Shown here: piece after piece, positions 27,582 through 38,418 of the stretch
Position numbering within the stretch: the stretch's first letter is position 1
Layout of the letters: the number at the start of each line of letters is the position of its first letter
DNA from: Eutypella sp. D-1
Lineage: Eukaryota; Ascomycota; Sordariomycetes; Xylariales; Diatrypaceae
Direction of reading: 5' to 3'
Assembly: GCA_023313575.1 (NCBI GenBank)
Contig: JAJTTP010000009.1
Coordinates: forward strand, 1,364,001 to 1,428,000
Length of the DNA stretch: 64,000 bases
The notes under the pieces: generated by a model
What the model saw: the letters and a program-made list of their open reading frames with translations, nothing else
The model's database searches: none
What the model was told of the DNA's origin: nothing
Translations under genes and position numbers: made by a program

Positions 27582-29134
27582 TATCGAGGAAATTATAACT
27601 AATAGGTCGTGTGATGCGATGTCGTGGTAAGTATTCCTTGTGTTTCTTGGACATTAACGATTAAATTCTATGAGGCCTGAATCTTTGTTGGCGCCTCATC
27701 AAATTCTCCCGGGCGGGTTTATGAATGAAGCTAAGGACGGCGCAAACAGTCAGGAATGACCAAGTGAGGAACATCGTCAAAACAAAGGGCCCGTCTAAAA
27801 ATTATGTTGAAAAATATGTACAATGCGTGGATGACAACTGCGTTCTTTGTAAGCGATCGAAAAACAAAGAGATGATATCATGAGCCCGAACTACCACGTA
27901 TGAATAGCTGTGGGAGGTCTGCAATATTTCCTATTCGTGTCGCTGAAGTCCCGTCTCCCACGGGATTAAGTATCACAATGATGCGTTGGCTGCACAGAGG
28001 CATAGCAAGGCCGTGGTCACACTCATGTTTGTACGATCCGTCGATTGTTTGTTATCGGGAAGACGCACGAGTTTTGTTGTAGGATGAGCCTGCACGTTCC
28101 TGACCTTACCGAATTTCCTTGCGACGCCAGCAGCCATTTTTAACCCTCATGACTACCTTTTAAGAGGAATTCAATAACCCTAGGAACATGTGGGGGATCC
28201 ACGCTGTCGGAGTCTCAGATTTGGAGACCGTCGTCAACGAAGCGATTGAGAGAACCCGAGGAAGCTGATGCAAATCACCTGGGCTGGCGAATCTCGTTCG
28301 GCGGGAGCTAAATGATGCGATGTAACCTCAAAACCTTCAGCCATACCAGGCCCGGAGACTTTTGGCATGGGATGGTGCGGCCAGTTGGTGTCATAGCGAC
28401 GGGCCCGCCAGACGGCATAAGTCCTCGTCGGGGTATATGTGCTCTAATCGGGAACTTTGATTCGCGTGACCCAGACCGACGGAAGATCTGTAGCGCCTCA
28501 TGGCAGCCACTTGGCGCCATTGTTTATTTCGTGCATACGGGATCTCTCGGCGCGTGGCGCGTGCTGTACTATGTGTAATTACATGTAAGCGTGTCTGGTC
28601 TCTGATGATCACCAATGACTGGATAGTAGATGGATTAAACATTATGGTGAATGGCCAACACATTTTCATTCGAGTTTTAGTCATGCCGTAGGACCTGTCC
28701 AACTAAGTGCTAGGGAAAAGGGCTTATGATAGTGCATAGCGTGCGGGTAAAAATTCTAGATATTTTCTTTTTCATGAGTATGATCAATCAAGAAAAAAAG
28801 TTCTGAGTGATGCGCACCTAAACTCCAAGGCTCCAGTCACGTCCCCGCTCTCCTTTGCCCTTGCTCACTCCCTTTTCTCTGTCATAAATTGTGCAAGGAT
28901 GTTCCGGACACCACATGATATGATATCCAGAAAGGAAACTTAGCTACATGCTGCGCAGGAGCTAGAGAAAGTGCCTTGCTCGGAACTAGAGTTGATGATT
29001 CGCAGCGAGGGCTTGGCGGATGCCCGATACACCCTTCCGTAGACTGACTTGTGGCGGTATTGGAACTTTGCTGCGCCTGAAAGAAGGCAATCATCTGACC
29101 CAAAACCCCCCGTGTCCTCCCACGCACTACTGAC
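27582..29134. other. Intergenic 1.55 kb
   Basis: No gene recognised. The segment next to the thioredoxin stop (29076 downward) could contain an alternative last exon of that gene, described under findings. The rest should hold the promoter of the minus-strand RING gene. Confidence 0.4.
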
Positions 29135-29527
29135 TTACGCCTTCCCAGCGGCTGCGTCCGCCTGAGCGCGCTTCGTGGCGAGGGAACCCAGCTTCTCCGC
29201 GGCGGCGCCGAGGGCGCGAGGGTCGGCGCCCTGGATGGCGGCTTGGCCGTTGACGGCGACCTGGCGGCCGTCCTTGAAGAAGAGGAAGGTGGGCATGGCG
29301 GAGACGCGGTACTGGCGCGCGACGTCCTGGGCGTGGTCGACGTTGACCTTGGCGAAGGCGAGCACGCCGGGCACCGCGTGACGTCCCGCCAGAGACGCGT
29401 ATACCGGCGCGATCGACTTGCACGGCGGGCACCAGTCTGCGTAGAAGTCCACCGCCACGTACGTCGTGCTCCCCATCAGGGCCTGCAGTTCGCTGAGCGA
29501 CTGGATGTGGTGCGTGTTGTCTGCCAT
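29135..29527 (-). CDS. Thioredoxin
   Basis: A classical thioredoxin of 130 residues that reduces protein disulfides using electrons from NADPH via thioredoxin reductase. The start at MADNTHHIQSL gives the normal family N-terminus. The active site is WCPPC at residues 32-36, where most thioredoxins have WCGPC; the Gly-to-Pro change may shift redox potential. The cis-proline segment SAMPTFLFFKDG (Pro79), the buried Asp-like FYADW strand and the Gly-Gln-Ala turn are all in place. A C-terminal Ala/Lys-rich tail (KRAQADAAAGKA) extends beyond the usual 105-110 residues. No targeting peptide is visible, so a cytosolic protein is likely. The stop codon overlaps a perfect GTAAGT donor-like site, so a spliced longer form is possible. 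Confidence 0.9.
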   Translation of the reverse strand: MADNTHHIQSLSELQALMGSTTYVAVDFYADWCPPCKSIAPVYASLAGRHAVPGVLAFAKVNVDHAQDVARQYRVSAMPTFLFFKDGRQVAVNGQAAIQGADPRALGAAAEKLGSLATKRAQADAAAGKA

Positions 29528-30229
29528 CGCGGGAGGTTCTGTACTTGATAGGTGTGGCGTTAGATACTTCAATAGAGAGAGGCCTCGTGGATCTAGTCTC
29601 GGTACACTTGACAGGCAATACCTTTTGAGTTGACTGCCTTTGACGAACGGAAGTTGAACGAATTAATAAACGCAGTGGATTGTTTGATTCAACGATTAAT
29701 TCTAGTGTATAAAAACTTTATCGTTGCATAACAGTTATCTGGCCTAGGATAATGGGTACATGTATGTTTATATACTCAAAGTCGGCTGGGTTCGGCGATA
29801 GTCGACGGGATTCTTAGAAAATTAGGGTGATTTCAAGAATTATCAATGTGGCGGTGCGATTAGTAAGCCACAGGCCCCCTTTTCGTGTGAAGACCGGTAG
29901 CTCCCCCCTATTTTCCACCCTTTCCTGATGACTCAAACCAGGCAGACAGCCAGTCAGATACTTATATAATAGATGCATTGATAGCTACGATCTTGTACAT
30001 GTTTAAGTTGTACCAGCATTTTTCTTCTCGCAAATTCCTGGCGAATCCGAAATCAATGCCTTACTTTTACATAGAGAAAACACCAAGGCTTCGTATAGGT
30101 ATTAATTAGAACGAATTTCCTTGAGAATCGAAATGCGATAGAGCTATATTCTATCGGAAGTAACAACATCAAAATTACGGCTTCCCACAATATTCAAAGT
30201 CATGAAGTGATATTACTAATTAAGCTAGA
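29528..30229. other. Intergenic 0.7 kb
   Basis: Promoter and leader of the thioredoxin gene on the left and 3' flank of the dehydrogenase gene on the right. Nothing else is seen. Confidence 0.5.
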
Positions 30230-31262
30230 TCAAGTCATGAAGATACCGCCATCCACGATCTGCGTCTGTCCCGTGACGAAGTCGCTGTCAGTGCTGGCGA
30301 GGAAGCTGACGAGATTAGAGACGTCATCCTCGACGCTGACCCTACCGAGGGCGGTTTGCTCGTGGACGTATTTCTTAATCATCGAGCCGCGGGGGGCGCC
30401 TTTTATTTCAGCCATCGTGGCATCGATAAGGTCCCACATCTTGGTGCCGACGATGCCGGGAGCGTACCCGTTGACCGTTATGCGATGCTCCGCCAGCTCC
30501 TTGGCGTAGGCCTGCGTGAGGCCGCGGACGGCGAACTTGCTCGAACTGTAGTGACCCAGCAATTGCATTGGGCTGAATGCCGCGACCGATGCCGCCCCGA
30601 TCAGCTTCCCCACCCGCTCCAAGCTGCAGTTGCCTTGTGCGATCATCTGCTTCGCCGCCTCCGCATAACAGTTGTGCAGTCCGAATACATTCACCCTGAA
30701 CAGGGTCTCGAGGTCCTTCTCCGTGACATCCAGGACCGGCTTTATCAAAGCAACGCCCGCGTTAGCGATCCTAAGATCATCGAGTTAGCTTTCTCCTCGG
30801 CTTTCTCCCGTAATAGAAAACGGCGGAAGGAAAAAAGAGGTCGTACATAGTGTCTAGTGGCCCCAGCAGCTTTACGGTGGTCTGCACCATATCCTTGACC
30901 TCGCTTCTCTTGGTGACGTCGGCGATTGCTACGCACACCTTCCGCCCTAGGCCTTGGATCTCCGACGCGACATCTTCGCAGCCCTTTTGATTAGCGGGGA
31001 TGTCGTTGATGCAGATGTTGTAGCCATCCGCGGCTAACCGGAGGGCGATAGCCTTCCCAATTCCCCGAGACGAGCCGGTCACGATAGCGGTCCTGCCCTC
31101 AACTGATCCGCGGGCAGGCGAGGAGTAATACGCCCTTAGATTTGGAGCATGACTGTTGCCATTGTTTATGTAAGAGACAGAAGCAGCCAATGGTGCTCTT
31201 CGCAGGCCGTGGCACCGTCCCGCAGCCGCCGCCGCCGTGATTTTACCCGCGATGCATCTCAT
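30230..31262 (-). CDS. Short-chain dehydrogenase/reductase with a mitochondrial-like leader
   Basis: A classical SDR NAD(P)H-dependent oxidoreductase of 318 residues from two exons (31262-30847 and 30770-30230). The 76-bp intron (GTACGA...TTAG) restores LGPLDTMIANAGVAL at the join. Motifs in order: TGSSRGIG at 62-69 (dinucleotide binding), NAG near 142-144, catalytic Ser in IGAASVAAF near 200, and YSSSK at 213-217. The C-terminus is FVTGQTQIVDGG, the usual SDR end. The closest familiar subgroup is diacetyl/acetoin reductase and glucose dehydrogenase-like fungal SDRs, but the substrate is not determinable here. Residues 1-50 are Arg/Ala/Ser-rich without acidic residues and end RAYYSS, typical of a mitochondrial presequence. 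SDRs of this class normally lack such a leader. The AP endonuclease gene follows on the same strand 342 bp upstream of its start. Confidence 0.88.
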
Positions 31263-31604
31263 ACTGATAAGAGTCTACAATTACGGTAATGATATGGTGT
31301 CCCTCGTGCAAATGTTGCACCGCAAGGCGAAGCATGCCTTTTATATTGATGCAGCGTCGTGCCCCTTCCCCGCACTGCCGCGGGGGCACGATGGAGAATG
31401 GCACGGGCAACACCTTTTCAGTAACCCGAAGGAATTCGGTAGTCGCGCAATTGACACGCGGACGTTGTTTAACGCATCCAATTTAGTGTCGACTGGCCCG
31501 TTGCCCCGTACGAAACAGTAGCCCTACATAGCTCCGGTGGTGCTCTAGCCCCCAACTTATGCTTTTGATTAGTACTTAGTATGGGCATTCGGGTCGTGGC
31601 CTGA
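31263..31604. other. Intergenic 0.34 kb between same-strand genes
   Basis: Promoter of the dehydrogenase gene combined with the 3' flank of the AP endonuclease gene. Nothing specific is seen. Confidence 0.5.
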
Positions 31605-33104
31605 CTATGCCAAGTTCTTCCTTAAGGGGATTCCCCGCACCGGCATGGGATTGCCGATCATTACCCATATTGGGCAATGGTCGCTTGGCCCTCTGTCCCT
31701 GGGATTGTCACATATTCCAGCACCGGTAACGGAGTCGACTAGAGATCTGGATGCGATGATGAGGTCAACGCGATCACAACTCGCGCCCCACGGCCGATTT
31801 CTTGGATAATAACTATACCTCCGCTCCGATTCATGTATCCGCCGGAACGTGTCGATGCCATTAAATCCTTCAATTAATTCTTTCTCAGACGGCGCACTCT
31901 CCCTAGGAAACCTAGCCTTCGAAGAGGTCTCCGCGATGACCTTGTTGGTGAAGAATTTAGTGTTGAAGTCTAAACGGTTTAGTACGTGCTGATGGGGAAA
32001 TGTTCGGAGGTTTGGGTGTCCATCAATCTTGTCGCGCGCCACATTGAGGTCGCCAGCAATGACAACCTGGAATCCACTTCGCTGCAGGTCATGCGACTCG
32101 AAAAGGAGCTCCGTATGCACGGCTTGTTTTCGATCGTGTCGTGTACCCACCTTAACACCTGTACACGTGTTATAGTAGGGGTTGCTGGTCCCGTTAACTG
32201 CGTATATGTTTATGAGAGCGAACTTGGTTCCAGATCCAGGGGCCTCATACTCATGTTGTTGGTCAACATTAGGCTTCGTCTCACCTAATGTGGAAGACGA
32301 TATGAGCGCCAGAGCTGTAGTCAATGGAAATGACATTTCCTTGGTTTCAATGATTTGGACACGACCCTCCCGGTCCCACGGGACTTCCCTGATAGACTGC
32401 ACATATCGATGTGCAAAATCTTTTCGAATAATGGCTGCCACCCCATAGAGTTTTCCGCCGAAACCCCTGGCATTCCGTAGATCAGCAGGAAGGTTGAAAT
32501 GCACATCGTACTGAGGCCCTCCGTCTTCAAGTAAGCCATTGATGCGTTCCCCCTCAGATATACTAATCTCTTCGTGTTGATTTTGGTTGTCTATCCACTC
32601 TTTGCCGCTAGCAGGGAGCCCGCCAGCGTCGTTGACAGCTGCCCTAACAGCAGCCATTGTCTTCGCATCTCCCGCTTTGATCTTCACCTCCTGTAAGAAT
32701 AGGATGTGCGGCCACCGAAACCTTCTCAATGTTGCTCGCAGCGAGGGTTCACCTTCTTTTGCGGGGTCTTCCATGTTAGGGACTGCACTAGTCCCTTCTG
32801 CCATCTCGCTATTGACAATGTCGTCGCCGCCATCATTATCATCCACCTGCCGCTTTTTGACTGCGGTTGGGGATGAGTTGAAGAAAGTAGTGATGGGTTT
32901 TTGTAGGTAGTCTTGCACAAATGGCGCGATACCATTTACGTTCCAGGAGAATATGCGCAATGAGCCAGGAGCCAGCGCGCTGGATTTATTATCTAGCGCT
33001 GTGGACCACTCGTGAGGTTGTGTAGACGCCGTGTTTGAGGTGCGCCTCGGGCGTTTTAGAGGCGGGGGGGACACGCGCCCGTTAATCAATTTAGACCGCT
33101 TCAT
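31605..33104 (-). CDS. ExoIII/APE1-type AP endonuclease
   Basis: A single-exon 499-residue DNA repair nuclease of the endonuclease/exonuclease/phosphatase family, cutting DNA 5' to abasic sites in base excision repair. Motifs: LRIFSWNVNGI at 49-59 (Asn metal ligand), FLQEVK at 136-141 (catalytic Glu139), VVIAGDLNVARDKID (Asp/Asn pair) and GPSDHCPI with Asp475 and His476. A basic N-terminus (KRSK, LKRPRR) can serve as a nuclear localisation signal. Residues 71-125 form an acidic insert (VDDNDGGDD) between the first two motifs, and further insertions bring it above the 300-320 residues of bacterial ExoIII or human APE1. It ends soon after the SDH motif and lacks the C-terminal zinc-finger (GRF) extension of Apn2-type proteins, so I call it APE1/ExoIII-like rather than Apn2. 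Confidence 0.9.
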   Translation of the reverse strand: MKRSKLINGRVSPPPLKRPRRTSNTASTQPHEWSTALDNKSSALAPGSLRIFSWNVNGIAPFVQDYLQKPITTFFNSSPTAVKKRQVDDNDGGDDIVNSEMAEGTSAVPNMEDPAKEGEPSLRATLRRFRWPHILFLQEVKIKAGDAKTMAAVRAAVNDAGGLPASGKEWIDNQNQHEEISISEGERINGLLEDGGPQYDVHFNLPADLRNARGFGGKLYGVAAIIRKDFAHRYVQSIREVPWDREGRVQIIETKEMSFPLTTALALISSSTLGETKPNVDQQHEYEAPGSGTKFALINIYAVNGTSNPYYNTCTGVKVGTRHDRKQAVHTELLFESHDLQRSGFQVVIAGDLNVARDKIDGHPNLRTFPHQHVLNRLDFNTKFFTNKVIAETSSKARFPRESAPSEKELIEGFNGIDTFRRIHESERRYSYYPRNRPWGASCDRVDLIIASRSLVDSVTGAGICDNPRDRGPSDHCPIWVMIGNPMPVRGIPLRKNLA

Positions 33105-33594
33105 TCTGTATGCAAAGGGACTAAATACTCTTGTCTTGAGAACGTGAATTTGTAGATGTAGCTAGGAAAAGTCGTGTTTCTTTAAGGGAGCGGACGATGT
33201 CGTCATGGATACATACAGATGAGGGCAGAGAGTCTTGGCACTGAATGTGGACAGAAATGCCCCAAGGACGGCATAGAAATGCGCGGATAAATGCGCTGTG
33301 TATAGGATTCTCCACCGTAGATCTTTTTAAGATATTGTACATTAGAAGGATATATTGTGGGCTAGGATGATCGATGCCTGCGAAGTTACATGTTACTTAA
33401 GTAGTATTAACCTCGCCGCTGCCAGGCTGCCTCCCCTATCCTTAGTTCGAGGTAGGTATCTTAGCCGCTACCGAGCATAAAGTAGTTACTTGACTGCTCA
33501 AAGACCTTGGAAACCTGTCCTGTCATCTTAGCAAACTTATTATATTCTGTGTTATAATTTCTCGATCGCGATGATTGATGGGCTTCATAGGTCG
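33105..33594. other. Intergenic 0.5 kb between same-strand genes
   Basis: Promoter of the AP endonuclease gene and 3' flank of the P450 gene. Nothing specific is seen. Confidence 0.5.
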
Positions 33595-35310
33595 TTAATT
33601 TGACCGCTTCCGCGGTGCTGGAGAGAATTGCATCATCAAATCTGGCTTGGTCCAGAGTTGATATAACCTGCTACTCTCAAGCCAGTCGATGTCTTTGGTC
33701 AAGGTCCAGTCATAGGAGTAGACCAATTTGGCAAGAATGATGCGCATCTCTATGTAGGCCAAGTTGACGCCAATGCACATCCGCGGTCCGATGCTGAAGG
33801 GCACCGTGTAGGGCCGGTTGTCGCCGAGCCAGCGTGAGGGATCAAACTTCTCGGGACTCTCCATGAGGCGTGGATCACGATGGAGGGTCCATATATCTGT
33901 GGAGACATATACACCCTTGGGAACATAGATCCCATCAACCGTCTCGCCGGGGCTGATTCGTGGGGGGCCGACGGGCGACGGTGGGAAGATGCGCATAGTC
34001 TCCTCCAACACGGCATTAAGGTAGCTTAGCTGTGAAACGGAGTCGCTGGTGATATCCTCATATTTTGCGAAGGAGCCGCGTACCTCCTCTTGGAGGCGAG
34101 TCAAGCAATGAGCATTGGCGGGATTCGAGAGGAACCACAAAGCAGTAGCGAGAGTCTGCGCACTGGTCGAAGCACCGGCATTGATGAGAACGTTTGCCTG
34201 GTTAGCGAGCTCGTTCTCGTCCTTGTACCCCATCTTGATAGCGTGTGCGAAGAAGTCCTCCGTGCGGTGTGACTCGCCCATCTGAATGCGCTTCTTGGTT
34301 TTTTCGAGTGTAAGAGTTCGGTGTTGCGTCATGCACTTCACGGCCTCCGCCGCCGTAGATGAAAGACTCGGGGCCCAGCGTAGGAGCGGGCCGACTAGGG
34401 GCAGACGATTCCGGAGGCTAAAGATACTGCCGCCGTAATTGGCACCGAGCAGGAGCGTGATCCAATAATTCGGCTGAGCATCACGGATTGCATTAAATGG
34501 CTCGCCGAACGTGAGTTCACCTAATTCACCTCTTGTCAGCTTGGCAGAACCCAGCAGGGTACAGTCATCTACCACCCACCAATGATGTCGAAGGTAAGCC
34601 ATTCGAACCACAATGTTACGTTGAGGCTCTTTCCCGTAGAGGCGCCCAGCCGACCTAGCTGGGCAATAAACATATCCACGTGCTCGTGTATGATGTGCTC
34701 TTGGGAACGCAGGGCCGAGGCACGAAACGCAGGGGCGAACAGCTTGTATTGTTTTGCATGTTCCTCGGGGTCCATCTCAAACGCAATGTTGGTTATGCCG
34801 ATATCGTAGAACCGATCCGACTTTACGAAAAGCTTCCGAGATTTGGAAGACGGGCCGTAGATGTCCTTGAAGGACTGGGCTGTGGCGAATGAGAGCTCAT
34901 TAGGGGCAATGCGAATAACATTTCCTGCGGGTATCAATTCTGGATTAGCTTCCACAAACGTTTTCGGGCTACTTGAGGGTCGAGCTACCGTAGTTCTTAT
35001 GAGCTTCGCTTATGATTTCATGCCACCGCCCTGACGTCCATGCCCACGCGTACCATAACTAGGACCAGGTAAGTTCGTGGGGTTTTCTTTTTGCCGCCAA
35101 ATTTGAACACCTACCTCGGAGACAGCTGCAAGCTTAGGTCCCGGGTATTTGGCCATGGGATGGAACCAGAGTAGATAGGCACATTTTCCGAGCTGTACCA
35201 CGATAACCTTGACTACGCGTCAATAAAAAGCAATGAAGTTCGATCGCATGCAGGGAACCTACAAGAACGATCGCTGCACCCCACAGGGCACAGAGAGAGA
35301 TCCCAAACAT
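33595..35310 (-). CDS. Cytochrome P450 monooxygenase (about five exons)
   Basis: A microsomal-type P450 of about 501 residues. Proposed exons: 35310-35259, 35212-35115, 35058-34989, 34939-34580 and 34520-33595. The last four join cleanly through 49-59 bp introns and restore AAVSELWYAWAWTSGRWHEII, KNYELIPAGNVIRIAPNE and DIIGELTFGEPF. Motifs: a hydrophobic N-terminal anchor, the YLLWFHPMAKYPGPKL linker, the I-helix NAGASTSAQT, ExxR in EETMRIF, PEKFDPSRWL, and the heme loop FSIGPRMCIG with the axial Cys near residue 442. The pattern resembles fungal isotrichodermin C-15 hydroxylase-like (CYP65-type) enzymes of secondary metabolism, an inference from the motifs only. No synthase gene for a secondary metabolite lies within the window. 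The first exon is the weak part: joining it requires an unusual GTTCCC donor. Confidence 0.85.
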
Positions 35311-38300
35311 ATTGCTTCGTGGCGGTGAGGCGGTTTCGACAAGATTGGCTCTCACGCAAACTCTATTATCTGTACCAAGCAGTTGGTAGGATATCACGGC
35401 ATAACACAGAAAAACAATTTGATGAATAAGAAACCTCGATGCCCGTGAGCTAGGGGTTCACGACATTATAACAAGATGCACTGAATTCGATCTTCTGCAT
35501 ACCCCCCGCAGCGCGACGGGAGAAGGTACCGTAGTACTGCATGGAATGTAACAACGATCCCCGGGAATTCCACACGGTTCGTATCAAAGTTGGCCCCTCA
35601 AAAACCCCGTGCTGGACTCTCGCTCATGTTCTCTTTCAGCCTTTCACCTTGTTGGTGCTGCTATATGCATACAAGCTAAGGACATACACGAAAGAGAATC
35701 CACTATCGATTCATGTTTCTGCAGATCGTAGGATAGTGATCTCCGATGCTTGCAGCAGGTAGTACAAGGGCCCTGTCCGAGTATATTAACCAGTGTCACG
35801 GACAGTTCGGCTACCGGGCAACCGGGGCGCCACGCTTTACTTCTCAGCTCTGTCTATTGCTTCAAGGAAATCGAGACCTTAGAGGGGGGTGTGGCTGTCT
35901 CATCGGGTGTAACATCTCCTGGAGTCCAGCTTGAGTGTAGTCAACCTCACCCTAACAATTGGAATCAGTTCATCGATACTACCTAGTGGCCGTAGATGTC
36001 ATAAATCATCCAACATGAATGATGATAAAACCTCGCTTAAGCATCCCGGAACATGTATGTGATTATCGGACGGCCCTCCCATACGCTAGGTTCTCTTCCG
36101 AACCTGCATGACCTATCACCAACAGATGGTTGGATGGGCTCCTGGAACCTGGTTCAAATGTGTACCCTTGGAGTAAACTAGGAGCTTTCGGGTAATACCA
36201 GGAGCGGGCCGAGGACCAACCACAGCTGTCGGGGCCACAATTGTCTCGGCATGCCGGGGGGCAGGCAGGCAGGTTCGTCAAGTTGTAAATACAAAAATTC
36301 AGATGATGAAGCCAGAATCCCTGTCACTCACCACTGTGTGTTATTCGAACACTCGTATCCACCACGTGCGAACGAAATAATTGCCTTTTATGTCTCCCCC
36401 AGGAAAGCTAAGCCCCAGACCCTCAGCTCTCAAACATGTTCGAGCTGCCATATGAAGTAAACGACCGGCTGCTATATTATCTCATCCATGATACTGCAGT
36501 TGCCACGTTTGACTCCTCTGGCCTTTCTAGCCATTACTAGGTCACCATGGCCCGGCGCTGTGGTTTGTTCCAGTGCCATGCCACTGGCTGACCAATAATT
36601 TATACCATTATCATGGAGAACTAAGACATACATGGTGCCTATACAGTGTATAACGACAGGTAAGATACCAAGCCCTTAGTCCACCGGGGAGATGCGGAAC
36701 CTATAGCCCTGCGCATAATCCCGGTCGGTACAGGGTCGTTCATGTGTGGCTCCGCAAAATTCATACGTACAAGAGAACAGCTAGTCCGGTGGAGTCCTAG
36801 AAGACTGCAGGCTCTAGGCATTTACGCAAGATATATGGACACAAGAAGGACGATATGGATGCTCAACACTACACCTGGTTGGCACATATTTTGCATTGTG
36901 AGAGTAACGTGTAGTTCGGCAAGTGAATTTAGTCTCCCCCCTAGTTGTTTAGCTCCCGTAGTGGAGGCAATTTAGGGTTACGCCGTCTGGTTTGCTGCTT
37001 TCGTGGGGAGATCTATAGACTTCCGTATAACATTTCAATCGGTACGTAATTAATACATACATCTTCCCAAGAAGGTACTGATCTCGGCGATTCAGCGGCC
37101 AGGCGGCCGCCGTGCCCCTGACCACTACATACGGGGATTGTTAGACGTTATCGGGCGGGCAAAGGAGCAACTAGGATTTCGTTTACTTCTAGGGCACGTT
37201 GTAGAATCTTGATCATGTTGACCAGGCGCAATAGCAACTGGGGAAATCCTGGAATTGCTTGTCCTGTGCCACCACACGAGACTTATCCATACCACTCTGC
37301 TACTGAAAGGCGTTGGTAACCCTTACGCACTCAATAGCCCGGTTGTCCGGCAATCCGACAGGCTGCATGCTAAGAGAGCTTGCATAGAAGACTTTCCACT
37401 AGGTGTGACGCTGCGTCGTGGAACTAGGAGACTGGCGATATTCACCTTCAAGAGGGTGTATGCTTTGACTGAAGGATCTTCTTAAACATGCTGGGGTTTA
37501 ACGTGAGAGGGGCAAAAACGATCGTGATCGATCTATCTCGACACTTTAGCACTGATAAAGATATTTTATAACTTGGCATAGCTAGTAAACATTAGCTGTA
37601 AGATTTAAAGGAAACTCACGAGGTATAGACCAAAATTTTCAGCGTGTTACATCAAAGAAAAGGAAAAGTAATATAATGTGAAGATATTGCATTAGCTAGA
37701 AATCTGGAGCAGAGAACCTCAGGTACTTGATCAACCACCCTATAATCGGCAAGTCTCTTCCCTGTACAATTTCTGCACAGTGGGTATTTACTGGGCCTCA
37801 ACTTCTATCTTAGGAAATTTCGATGAGATTGTTCTATTTGCTATTACATTATATCTGGGGTGTCTTCTAGGCATGCCAGGCCGGATTTTCGTCAGTTATA
37901 CGGTACAGCCACCGCTATCATCGGACTCCCCCTCGCAAGAGCCTCCAAACATGCATTCAGCAACTTTTATGAAGAAAAACAAGGGTGGTGAATAACCATC
38001 TTCAGCAGAAAAAGAAAGAAGAAAGAACCGTGTATTCCAGGGGAAGCATGTTTTAAATGACGCTATACGTTTGCGTGGCCACCTACCATGTCACATTCAC
38101 AGGTACACGGCATGGGGACCCGGGAAACGAAGTGTTACACTGCTAGGGATCCTTGAAGTCAGCCATCGAAGTTACCTATTCAATCACACAGAACGATAGG
38201 TCAACTCTAAACCCTAACACTTACCAAAATTGCTGCGATCGCCTTGACCCCTTCTGCACCTGTTCGGATTTGAATTCGAAGTGTAACCAACCGTGCGGTA

Positions 38301-38418
38301 ATAGATTTAACGATGCTGCCCACCCTCAGTATCTCTTGTGGAGCCTACTAACTTCACGTTCTTCCCGGTGTTTTCTATTGATCAACTCTACCAATTTGAT
38401 CAATCTATTCACGATACG
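35311..38418. other. Intergenic 3.1 kb between divergent P450 and membrane-protein genes
   Basis: No recognisable gene; short frames only. Holds the promoters of the minus-strand P450 and the plus-strand Pth11-like gene. Composition is ordinary and no repeat or transposon signature is evident. Confidence 0.45.
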
